Assembly: GCF_041260155.1 (NCBI RefSeq)
Contig: NC_091928.1
Span: 43,089,327-43,153,326 of the forward strand
Length of the DNA stretch: 64,000 nucleotides
Source: Ptychodera flava
Taxonomy: Eukaryota; Hemichordata; Enteropneusta; Ptychoderidae
Reading direction: 5' to 3'
Both the position numbers and the translations under genes were made by a program. Each line of letters opens with the position of its first letter. The first letter of the stretch is position 1. Shown piece by piece: positions 39,751 to 50,365 of this stretch. The notes beneath the pieces are model-generated. The model made no database searches and was not told the DNA's origin. It saw nothing but the letters and a program-made list of their open reading frames with translations.

Positions 39751-42700
39751 TTAACTTTCAAGAGCGCCCCAGCTTAGATTTCCAAGGTCAAGTTCATCCT
39801 CACTCATGTACCCACTGAGATTGAACTCGTTGAGGAACTTCATAAAACTGTGATTGTGCTCGTTTTGAGGGTCCTGGTCCTTCAGCGGAGTCAATCCAGC
39901 AAGTCCAAGTTCACTAAGGAACCTATCTTCAACGAACCCTGGTTTTCAAGTTTCACTCTACCGGGGGTCCCCAACTTCGGAGAGCCGAAAAGCGCGCCCT
40001 GGAAATCCAACGGTCCATCTATGCAGTCCACGCCTGCCATCTTCTCTGGAGTGATCCCTAACCCTGTATCCATGCCAACACCATCTGTTTTATCCTTTCC
40101 GGGGGTTGAGAAGTTGCCCCTCACCGGGGACAAGCCGAACGGCAACCTGATGTCACCCAGGGACTCCGTACCGCTGTCTATGTTTTCTAACATTTTCAGG
40201 GGTGTGATACCTACAAGGGGTGACACACCTGGGCTCATTGTGGTCAGTTTCTTATTAGGGGTCGAAGTGAGAGTTTTGATGTTTCTAGGTGGAGTCTTGG
40301 TCAAAAACTTCAATGTAGATGAATCCAACTCCTCTAGATTCTCCTGCATGAATTCCGACAGATATGAATCCAAGTTTAAATTTTCCTGCACGTTTTCCGT
40401 TTCCTGAGTTTCCTTGGCAGGTTTGCCCTTCTTGAACTTTCTCGACCTCAAGATGATGGGTCTGGAACGCTCCGTCAGTCTCGGTAAACTGCTGGATTGT
40501 TTTGCTGGGATGGAGGGTTTGTGACTCAGAGTCACCGCACTGGGTTGGTGGTGCTTTCGTCTTGACCCACTACCAGTGGGCTGACCGCTGTGCTGTTTGG
40601 GTCTTCTAGACTGACCAATGCCTTGCTTGGACCGGTCAGATTGGCATCGGTTGATTTTCAACGAAACAGGTGGACGCTCCCTTTTCTGTGCCTCACTGAG
40701 CCTGCCATGACTCTGCTCAGCCTCCGAGATTTGCGACTCCATCCCGGAGTCCACACTGGAGCAAAGATCACTCTGAGCGGTGGATACATTCCCACCGTTA
40801 CTGGAATTCAAGCTTACTTCAGCATAACTATTATCCCCGTATACGCTGACCTTGGGAGCAATCTTGACCTTCTTCACGACTTGCCTATCCTGCGAGCTGT
40901 CTCTCTTCCTTCTCCCTCCGGATAAACACAAGGAAGTACTGGGATTCGATTCCTTGCCTGGGTTGGCAGGAAGGATGGTGGTACGAGTTGTCTGGGGAGC
41001 CACTGTAATCGATGGAGCTGGAGCCAGCACTGGCTGTGTGTTGCTGGATGTGGCCGTCTGAACCACCAGAGGGATTGGTATGATTGCATAGGATTGAGTC
41101 AGGCGTGGTAAGATAGGCGGGTTTTTACTCTTGAAACCTGGCAGTGATGTATAGATCAAAAATATCTATAGTCAGACAGTTATTATGTATACCAGAGTTA
41201 GTCAAAATCATTGTCTATTAACATTATTTTGTCTGATTTTGCTTTTTGTTGGAAGTGATTTTATTTTCCGTACACAGGCTGGCACAAGCATTTGAAATAA
41301 AAGTGAAAAATGCCAATTTCTTGTCAAAGACCATCAGAACTCTCACTTTTTCAATGTCACTCATAATGTAAAGACATGTTGTGTTATCCAACATACAGAA
41401 TACCTGTTGAAATGTCCATTGGATACGATAAGTACTTGGAACATCCGTGACTATACACAATATTTTATGATTCATACTCGTCAAGACATAAAGCTCGTTG
41501 CAAGAAACCACACCTACATGAACATTTTCTGTAAGTGTACATAAGTATTTATACTTTTTACAATATGAAAATACTGTAACAGTATCAGTGATGAGCACTG
41601 TGATCACAGACTAACCTGTTTTTCTTGAATCGGGGTCACTGGAGGGAAGAACTGAAGTATACACAGGCGAATATACCATCCCCGGTGGACCAATCACCGG
41701 GTTAGCCGGGAGGTACCCATAATTCACTGGTGTGTGCGCGCGCTGTTTTGGCTCTTCTTTGAGTTTCCAGAAGGAAGGCTTGCCGGCCTCCTGGGCCTTC
41801 TCCCTGATGAATATATCATGCAGGGATAGGTTGTGCCGGATGGAATTCTGCGTGAAAACAATCCGGAAAACAGAAAAGTGGAAATTATCAGTGTGATGAC
41901 AGGTGATAGAGTCAGTGGTAGATTTGAGAGGGATGCGCTGAAATGGCTCTGTCTATGATTCTGGAAATGTGAATATTTATAACAGTATATGTGCAATTAT
42001 GGGTGTATATGAACCAGTATACTGTATCTTCATGGCACAATTATGATCTATCATAAATTTGTTCACTCAGCTGGTTGTCATGCCAGCCTGCAAAACAATG
42101 TATAATAGAATAAATTCATGTCTGGACGCCCTGATGTCTGGGTTTTTGTTACGACCAGTACTGTGGTAAATTTGACCGGGTTTTCCCGGTCAGGTTACCA
42201 GTGTTTCTCTTAGAAAATCAAGAGGGGTTTCATTAAAAAGGATTGGCGGATGGCGGAAATGATCAGTGACTCTGGATCACGATTTTGCCAGTTACTTTAT
42301 TAGAAACTTTATTCTCTTTGATAGCTAATATGTTTTGTTTCTTTCCAGAAAGCCGCTTACTTTGTCTTTTGGGCCGCCTACTTAAAAACTTAGTGATCAA
42401 TTAAATTATATACGGGAATAACAGAAATGGCACCAGGGTTCCCAACACCATTTACCTATCTTCCCAAACCTTTGTAAACAAGTCATCGTTGATGACACAG
42501 TCCCCACTTGTTAATGGGTACTTGATTACATGTCCTCAGAGAGGATAGAGTCCTCTTCATTAATTAGGTCTGTGATAAAAATACTTTGATACAGATGACG
42601 CTCAATGGCCAAGAATGAGTTCCATGGTGATGAAAACATAAAACCAATGTAGGCCACCATCCTAAAGTTCAGAAAATGAGTCAACTAGGAATTAATCAAC

Positions 42701-45700
42701 AGGATGTGCAAAACATTTGTGCACACAATTCTAACACTTGACAGATTATCACTGGTACATATTTCATAAGGTTTGATGCAGTATTTACAACACTATGAGA
42801 TCAACATCTGTATCAAGTTTCATCACATTTGACGTTGTATTAATTATGGCTATATCACCCTAATTAGGAAAGTTCATTACTTATGCAATTACAAATTAAT
42901 TAAAATGACACTGATAAATGTCTTTTTCAATGTTAAAGCAATGTGAGCTTAACATCAGTTATCATCTGTATAAAGTTTCATGAATTGATGCAGTACATGT
43001 TTCTTGACATATCAGCCTACTTACAAAACTTCAATAATTGACATGTTACTGCTACATGACGTGAAACAAATTGACGAGCATATGTATGAAATACTCGTAG
43101 GTCAATGTCCTTGTACCAACTTTGAATGATACTGGTGGAAATATGTCTGATTATGGCTCTGTACATTTGAAAATTGTAACAAAATCACCGCCATGCACCA
43201 ATATTTGATCTTACTATTTCAAAACTCAACACGTATATGTATGACGTAAGTCAATGTACATGTACCAACTTTGAATAAGATCAGTTGAGACTTGCCAGAG
43301 TTATGGCTCTCGACATGAACAACCATAACAAAATTGCTACCATGTGGCCATATTGGACCATCTCGTGAAACCAATCGACATACATAAATAAGTCAATGTC
43401 CTTGTACCAACTTTGAATAAATTCGCTTGATACATGTCTGAGTTATGGTTCCAGACATGAAAAATCGGAAAAAAATGGCCACAAAACAAATCAATGTGCA
43501 TATGTATGACATAGGTCACTGTCCTTGTACAATGATTAAAATTGGTGAATAAAATAAGTTGAGACATGCCCAAGTTTTGGCTAAGGACACGAAAAAATTG
43601 TAACAAAATTGCTGCCATGCAGCCATATTGGATCATATCATGAAACAAATTGACATACATATGTATGACATAGGTTAATGTCCTTGTACCAACTTTGAAT
43701 AAAATCGGTTGAGATATGCCTGAGAGTATTATGGCTCTGTACATGAAAAGTCGTAACAAAATGGCCGCAAGGCAGCCATATTGGATCGTATCACATAACA
43801 AATTGACATGCATATGTATGACATTAGTCAATCTCCTTGTACCAACTTTGAATAAATCGGTCGAAACATATCTGAGTTATGGCTCTGTACATGAAAACAT
43901 CGTAATAAAATGGCTGCCTGGCGGCCATATTGGATCGTATCACATAACAAATTGACGTATATATGTATAACAAATTGACGTGCATATCTATGACATTGGT
44001 CAATGTCCTTGTACCAACGTTGAATAAAATCGGCTGAAACATGTCTGAGTTATGGCTCTGTACATGAAAAAATCGTAATAAAATGGCCGCCTGGCGGCCA
44101 TATTGGATCGTATCACAAAACAAATTGACGTGCATATCTATGACATTGGTCAATGTCCTTGTACTAACTTTGAATAAATCGGTTGAAACATGTCTGAGTT
44201 ATGGCTCTATAAAATGGCCGCCTGGCGGCCATATTGGATCGTATCACAAAACAATTGACGTGCATATCTATGACATTAGTCAATGTCCTTGTACCAACTT
44301 TGAATAAAATCGGTTGAAACATGTCTGAGATATGGCTCTATACATGAAAAAATCGTAATAAAATGGCCGCCTGGCGGCCATATTGGATCGTATCACAAAA
44401 CAAATTGACGTGCATATCTATGACATTAGTCAATGTCCTTGTACCAACTTTGAATAAAATCGGTTGAAACATGTCTGAGTTATGGCTCTATACATGAAAA
44501 AATCGTAATAAAATGGCCGCCTGGCGGCCATATTGGATCGTATCACAAAACAAATTGACGTGCATATCTATGACATTGGTCAATGTCCTTGTACCAACTT
44601 TGAATAAAATCGGTTGAAACATGTCTGAGTTATGGCTCTGTACATGAAAAAATCGTAATAAAATGGCCGCCTGGCGGCCATATTGGATCGTATCACAAAA
44701 CAAATAGACGTGCATCTGTATGACATATGTAGTAATCCTTGTACCAAGTTTGAATGAAATCGCTTCTTGCATCTCTGAGATATCTGCGTGAACGGACGGA
44801 CGCACGCACACACGCACGCACGCACGCACGGACATGACCAAACCTATAAGTCCCCCCGGACGGTGTCCGTGGGGACTAAAAACACTGGATGTGATTCATG
44901 ATATTTCGTTCTTTCATTCAATTTAAGCTACTGAACGATAGGTTTCCTCTTTGCAATTATTGTTGAAAATTATTCTACATTCTGGTGCCACAAAACCAAC
45001 ACCACATATGCATTTAAAAAAAGGGAAGTTGTTTTTTAAAATCTGGTAGGGTACATCAAATGTGCAATTCCTGCGTTTTAAATCATATCTGGCAAAACAA
45101 AACTACTTATTGCAAATCTGATACAAGATATGTAGTTCCCATTATATGTTGGGAGAACCGACATACTGTTTCATGTCCTGGTTATTTTGTTACCTTCAAT
45201 GGCTGCAAGTAATGGACCATTTTGGACTTCACTTTACCACACTGTGATTTGACATACAGGTAATTATTGGCAGCACAGCATTCCGTGGCTCACAGGTTAC
45301 ATTTATACAGAAAAAACAAACTGCATACATGTGGAATTTTTTAATGTACATACCTTCCAGCCCAGCTTGGCTGTTTTAAAATATGGGAAGTTAGTTTCAA
45401 TCCAATGATATATCTCCTGCAGTGTCATCTTCTTGTCTGTCTTGCTGCTGATTGCAAACTGTATCATTGACATGTAGGAATAGGACGGACGCTCGTGAGA
45501 ACTTTCTTTTATGTGCTGGAAAACAGGGAAAAATAAAATCATGTACTTCAAAGTTCAAATACAGATGTCCATTTTAACGTCACAATACTAGTGGAAATAT
45601 TTAGCAATGCACTCAGTGATGTAGATATAATGGCTGATAAGCTGTCAAAAGGTAGAAGCATACAGTATGTATGTACATGTACATTCCTCAGTGAAACTTT

Positions 45701-48700
45701 CAAACTTTTTGTTACCAAATCAAGAATAAAAATCGTGGATCACAGTGCAAATTTTGAAGAGCAAAATAAATTATTCAGCTGGTGATGAAAATATTGACTG
45801 CTGGGATGAAAATGGAAATGGGCTTGTGATTTTATGTGACTTCTAGTCCATTGGCCAATGGATCTGAAAATGACTTGCTCACCAATCAATGCCATCTTTT
45901 ATCAGTACCAGAAGTGTACGTATCACGATCACCTACTCACCAATTTTGTTTTGGATCTCTGCTTTTCTTGCATGCTGATTTCCAAGTCAGGATTGATGCT
46001 GGCGCCACCCAACCAATTGATGTTTGTCAAGCTGTCATTCATGGCTTGTTGCCTGGCAGCGTGATCGTCATGGTGACCAGCTAGTTTGGAACCTCCAACT
46101 TCTGATTCTGTGCAATGAAAAACAAGTTAGTGCAAAAGAGTTATGATACTCAGATTTTGATTAATCTCCAAATTTAAATTTGATTCTCATTACAGCTATA
46201 AGTGTTATTATGGTCATTTGTGTAATTATTTGTCAAAATTCTAGAAGATTATGAACAACTTCTTAGATCTTATCAATTTACATGTATAAATTTTTTTCCT
46301 ACTTATTTATCTACAGTTGACTAAAATTATATCATTTCTTGATTATATTACTATACTTCCGGTACGATGCAAAAAAGGTTGATGCATTTTGTTTACTGGT
46401 GAAAATCACTGGTCAGTGGTCATGAATTTAAATACTGTGCAGTGTTGCTATTTTGTATAGAGCAGTGCTGCAGCCAGGACGCACTCTTGTGACAATGTCC
46501 CCCTAATTGAGCCTGTTGTCCCGCATTCTCGCATACTTCGGGTCACCTCGCGTGCACTAATGAGTCGACTGTGTAGTGTGTTGGGTGTAGTCTGCAAGTA
46601 ATATGTGATACTGACGATGCATGATTATTTTGAGGCTTACGTTTTTGTACTTTCACAAGATATATCCTATGAAAGTAGTTTAACCCTTTCACCACCATGG
46701 TTTGTCCCAAATCCATTGTTTTCTATGGTAAAGTTGGACCTGTATACAGGCAACTGGGGGTGAAAGGGTTTAAAATAGATTTAGGTTCACCACTGTTTCT
46801 CACTGACTTGGCAGGATGTGGGGGGACAGGCCAAGCAGGAAAGAAAAGCCAAGTTTTGCCAATGATAAGTGAATGTGATAAAGCACCCCAAACCTGATCT
46901 GAACCACGGTCTTTTGTTCAGTGACCATGTCTGAACATAGATAGCATATTGGTCATTGAACAAAGCTGCCAGTCTGGACCAGTATAATTCTTTCAATGAT
47001 AATCAGATAATGTTACCAATGCAACAGTAACAGATGGCAAGTAGTAACATGATCTATCTAGAGTCATTATGCAATTAATTACAGATTAATTAGCAGCCAT
47101 TGTCTTGAGATAAATAGCTGGTAACATGATCTATCCAGAGTCACCGAGCATGTGGGTTTGCTTGTGCCATGGTCCATTCAAATTCCAGGTTTGACCTGCT
47201 AATTACCAACTACATGTTTCAGGGAATTAATTTCATACCATTGTCTTTGGACACATAGCCTGAACAATTTGAAGAACACGTTGCCAGTGCTTGCAAGTTT
47301 TACATATCCCAGAGAAATAATATGCATGTACATGTATTATTTTACTGAATAAAAAAAAAATTTATCCTTGCCGTGAGATCCCACCATAATTCACCATTTG
47401 TACATGTAGAAGGAGAGAGACAGAAGTGAAATATTTTCCTTGAAAATGAAAAACTGAATATTCTGAGAACAGACTGGGCTAACCCACGGGGGCACTAGCC
47501 TAACTCATACAAAGTATACTATAGTGTTGTTCTAGTTTTATCAGTGAGATTGCTTAACATTTCAAACATCATCATACTATAATTAAATTTAAACAGTCCC
47601 TCCACCCACCGGTCAGTGGGTGGCGGGACTGTGATTTAACTAACAATTCCACTTGAACATGTACATCTACTGTAAAGTTTTGCACATGCTCACAAAGAAA
47701 GATTTTTGAATTTAAAGTTAACTTCCAGAGATTTTCGGTCTGTAGTACACACATCATGTTCATTACAAGGGACATGACAGGTCAGTCAAAATACAGGTTA
47801 GACCAGACAAGATGTGCACCAGTTTTACCAAACTTAGAACCAGTCAGATTAAAATATTCATTTGGCTTGAAAAAATGTGCAACAAAATTACTCAAGCCAC
47901 AGACAGTTATTTTGAACTTAAATCATGGTGTAAAACACAAAGGAACTTTCCACAACATTTTAACTTGTAAAAAAATCTAAAAGTTAAATATTTGGTTCTA
48001 TACTATGATACATGCATGTACTGTCTAGGCATTGCCATAAAATTGAGGGAATTTATCCAATTTAACCGAAGTTAAACAATTTGCCTCCCTCTCTGTTACT
48101 TTGAACAATATTTTTTTCTCTCAGGCTTGAAATATACACACAGATAATGTGATTACATGTACTATTGTACTAGCATGGAAATACAAGAAGACTTCCATGG
48201 TACTGGACACAAGTTTACAACCGTACCTGTCTCAAAGTTGCCAACTTGGTTATGTTTCTCAAGTTTAACATCTGCTCCCGGGAAAGGTATTTTCTGCAAA
48301 GTAAACTTATTCATCATGGATCTTGAAGCAGCAGCAATTCCATACTTGCTTGATGTGTCAGGGATGGCAGAAATGGACTTCGTTGGCAAAATTTCGTTTT
48401 CAGCCACAGCTTTCAGTGTTCTTGCAGCCACAGACTTGGATGTGGAGGGAGTATATTTAATGACCGAAGCCACATTTGCAAGTTTTTTATCTTCTGCGAT
48501 GCCTGTAGCTGTACTTCTAACGGATATACTCTTCCCCTCACGTAATGTCTCCCATCCCTGCTCTTGCTTGACATGAGACGTCGAAGGCTGATCCTGACGC
48601 TCTCCTCGAATGCCGCCATCCTGTTTTGTTTTCGGATGTCGGAGAATGATAACCTTCTTCACGTTTCTTTGGTTGATGTTGGCCCTTTGCAGGAGAGTCT

Positions 48701-49013
48701 TCACACCTTTGTCACTCAGATCAACGGCCTCCCCGCTCTTCAGCGTAACTCTACCGCGTATCACATCCGAACGGCTTGTCGGGAGATCAAAATCTATTTC
48801 ATCAGTGGACATGTCGACGTTTGATTCTCTTGAAATGACAGTGTACTGTCCACCCTTCCTGCCGTACAGCATTTTCCTGACAGAGTTGTGAGTGTCTGTC
48901 GTACCTGCTGCCATTGCTACACCTGGGTTGAAACTTGGAGTCAAATGGACAGTTTTACCAAATATTATGCAACGGTCAGAGAAAGGTGATGCCTCCACAT
49001 AGCAGAGTTCAGT
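39751..49013 (-). CDS. FOXM1: forkhead box protein M1
   Basis: Forkhead transcription factor driving G2/M gene expression. Exons, 5' to 3' on the minus strand: about 49013-48227 (first in-frame ATG 48914-48912), 46107-45941, 45515-45354, 41847-41616, 41137-39891 (present stop) or to 39751 if one base is missing near 39933-39945. About 878 residues from that ATG. Evidence for FOXM rather than another FOX: NDSLTNINWLGG before the domain (human NNSLSNIQWL); forkhead ERPSYSYMSMIQFAI, KMTLQEIYHWIE, FPYFKTAKLGWK, splice, NSIRHNLSLHDIFIRE; PPILPRLTQSYAIIPIPLV (human LLPRVSSYLVPIQFPV); KKVKIAPKV (human KRVRIAPKV); many S/T-P sites (LTKTPPR, TSTPNKK, FGSPKLGTPG). The C-terminal activation segment KFLNEFNLSGYMSEDEL...LSWGALES resembles human KILLDISFPGLDEDPL...INWSQFIPEL. 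Wing 2 of the forkhead is divergent. Head-to-head with RHNO1. Confidence 0.95.
42770..44880 (-). mobile_element. tandem-core mobile element inside FOXM1 intron (about 150-bp units)
   Basis: A head-to-tail array of about 150-bp units, each with the perfect palindrome TGGCCGCCTGGCGGCCA followed by TATTGGATCGTAT, then TGTCCTTGTACCAACTTTGAAT and GAGTTATGGCTCT. Units from about 44000 to 44700 are nearly identical; toward 43000 they decay. The array is followed by an ACGC/ACGG tetranucleotide tract (44787-44832), then a compound hairpin and the end GGGGACTAA at 44880. The reverse complement of the same element is at 382-1475. Tetranucleotide tract plus tandem core resembles the pearl/CvA elements of bivalves; the hairpin-CTAA end is Helitron-like. 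Family assignment is inference. Confidence 0.75.
46681..46770. mobile_element. MITE, about 85-90 bp, CCCTTTCACC family, best copy
   Basis: TTTAACCCTTTCACCACCAT at one end and GGGGGTGAAAGGGTTTAAA at the other; interior AATCCATTGTT. Other copies: 7990-8070, 9361-9445, 16985-17075, 29946-30036, 30943-31036, 32705-32785 and 32813-32897, eight in all, in both orientations. The consensus interior is roughly CACCATTGATAACAATAGGT. Confidence 0.8.
47591..47633. repeat. mini hairpin ACAGTCCC...GGGACTGT
   Basis: ACAGTCCCTCCACCCACC, a short loop and TGGGTGGCGGGACTGT form a near-perfect stem of about 16 bp. The outer half is the same as the small hairpin nested in the foldback element at about 36060-36090. 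It lies in a FOXM1 intron. Confidence 0.7.
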
Positions 49014-49854
49014 CTCTGAGCATCAGTATACAGGACATCTTTAAATCTTCATTTTGATCTCCTACAGAATAAAATTTAAAAATAAATAATTAAGTTTACG
49101 TAACTTTGGTACAGCATGCTGAAAATCATGAATTATGTTTTTGAAACTGTTCCTTGTTTCAAAACTGAACATTTCATATATTCTAGATCATTGTTCTTGG
49201 AATATTTGCTTTTGGTTTAAATTCCTTATCTGTTAGTAATGAAAGAAAATATTTTTAGATCACTTTCACTTCTACTTTGTTCATAATCATGGACACAACT
49301 TTTCATGCATCCAACTACATTAGTCCTACAAGAAGGATTGCAGACATTGGCAATTATATCTGATTTTGAAAATATTATCATATTCTCTCAACGGTAAAAT
49401 GAATTCCTGATTCAGCTCGTTAGCATTGCCGTCAGATTAGTGAGAAATACAGCCCGTATATCACCTCTCAACTGCCTCCATCGTCTTACACCTACACAGG
49501 CCATTCGGTGGTAATTTTGGATGCAATCTACGGTTTGATCATTTTCAAGGTTACATAAAAGTATGGCAAAGAATCGAGAAATATCTCTTCAACCTCCAAA
49601 CTATAACAAATATAATATTGCAATGATGACTATTTAGTAATTGACTCCGGGGATATGCAGATATAATACCAGCTACATCCTTTGTTGAGTTTATTTACTT
49701 ATCGGCACAAAATATGCATTGTCGCTGATGGTGGTAGATACAGAATCGGCTATGGGTCGCGAAATTTCCAGCCGTATGCGTTCGGGCCAATAGTCGATTG
49801 TGAACATCGTCGGGATGGTGCGGTGGGAAATGTGAAAAGGCTAGCTTTTCTTAC

Positions 49855-49929
49855 CTTCCGAGGGACCCGAACTTGAACCGAGTGGCTTGTTTTAAACGCC
49901 AGACTTTGGATAGAGAGCGACGACGGCAT
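49855..49929 (-). other. candidate FOXM1 first exon
   Basis: Minus-strand ATG at 49929-49927 opens 25 codons (starting MPSSLSIQSLAF) and ends in CGGAAG at a good donor GTAAGA at 49855. It can join in frame to an acceptor at 49013. The peptide does not resemble the vertebrate FOXM1 N-terminus, so the exon may equally be 5' UTR, with translation starting at 48914. Confidence 0.4.
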
Positions 49930-50365
49930 GCAAGAATTCTCTTCGAACCTTGGAACTGTTTTTAAATTTCCTTCCTGAACCTAATCAGCCAATGAGCATT
50001 CAGAATTCATAGTCTCGTTTGCGCTGTCGAGATCCATTTTATAAGAGAAATTTACATTGGCTAAGGATGAAATGAATGTAAAAATTGTTTTTCTCGAATC
50101 AAGGTTCCCCCGAGAATATCAATCTCTGTATCTCTCATCAGACTATATTTTGTGAACAGTTATCACTTGACTGCAAATTTCAAGTCGTTTCGTCGCGAAT
50201 GAAATACCCCGAAGAAATAGCATGCTAGGGCAATGGCCAATCAGCTTCTAGCTTTTATTTTGTATATCGATTGACCTTTGACACAAAATGGAGTAACTCC
50301 CCGGCAATTTTAAATTTGCGTGGCACAGCACAGTCTTCATTGTTCGTATGTAACGTTTCGAAATA
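49930..50365. promoter_or_regulatory. bidirectional FOXM1/RHNO1 promoter
   Basis: Spacer of about 0.44 kb between the putative FOXM1 first exon and the RHNO1 start codon. CCAAT boxes: 49989-49993 (AGCCAATGAG), 50056-50060 inverted (ATTGGCT) and 50237-50241 (GGCCAATCAG). CHR-like TTYRAA motifs: TTCGAA 49942-49947 and TTTAAA 49961-49966. An E2F-like TCGCGAA is at 50193-50199. No TATA box is evident. CCAAT plus CHR is the usual grammar of G2/M promoters bound by NF-Y and DREAM/MuvB. Function is inferred from motifs only. Confidence 0.6.

Noticed and set aside
39850-40407. 185-codon plus-strand open frame
   Set aside because: It is the antisense shadow of the FOXM1 terminal exon.
43000-44700. 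Regularly spaced repeats resembling a CRISPR array
   Set aside because: Units are contiguous with no unique spacers, and the genome is eukaryotic.
43337-44841. Several overlapping open frames in the FOXM1 intron
   Set aside because: They are readings of the roughly 150-bp tandem units; the same peptide recurs with unit periodicity and has no protein-like domain.
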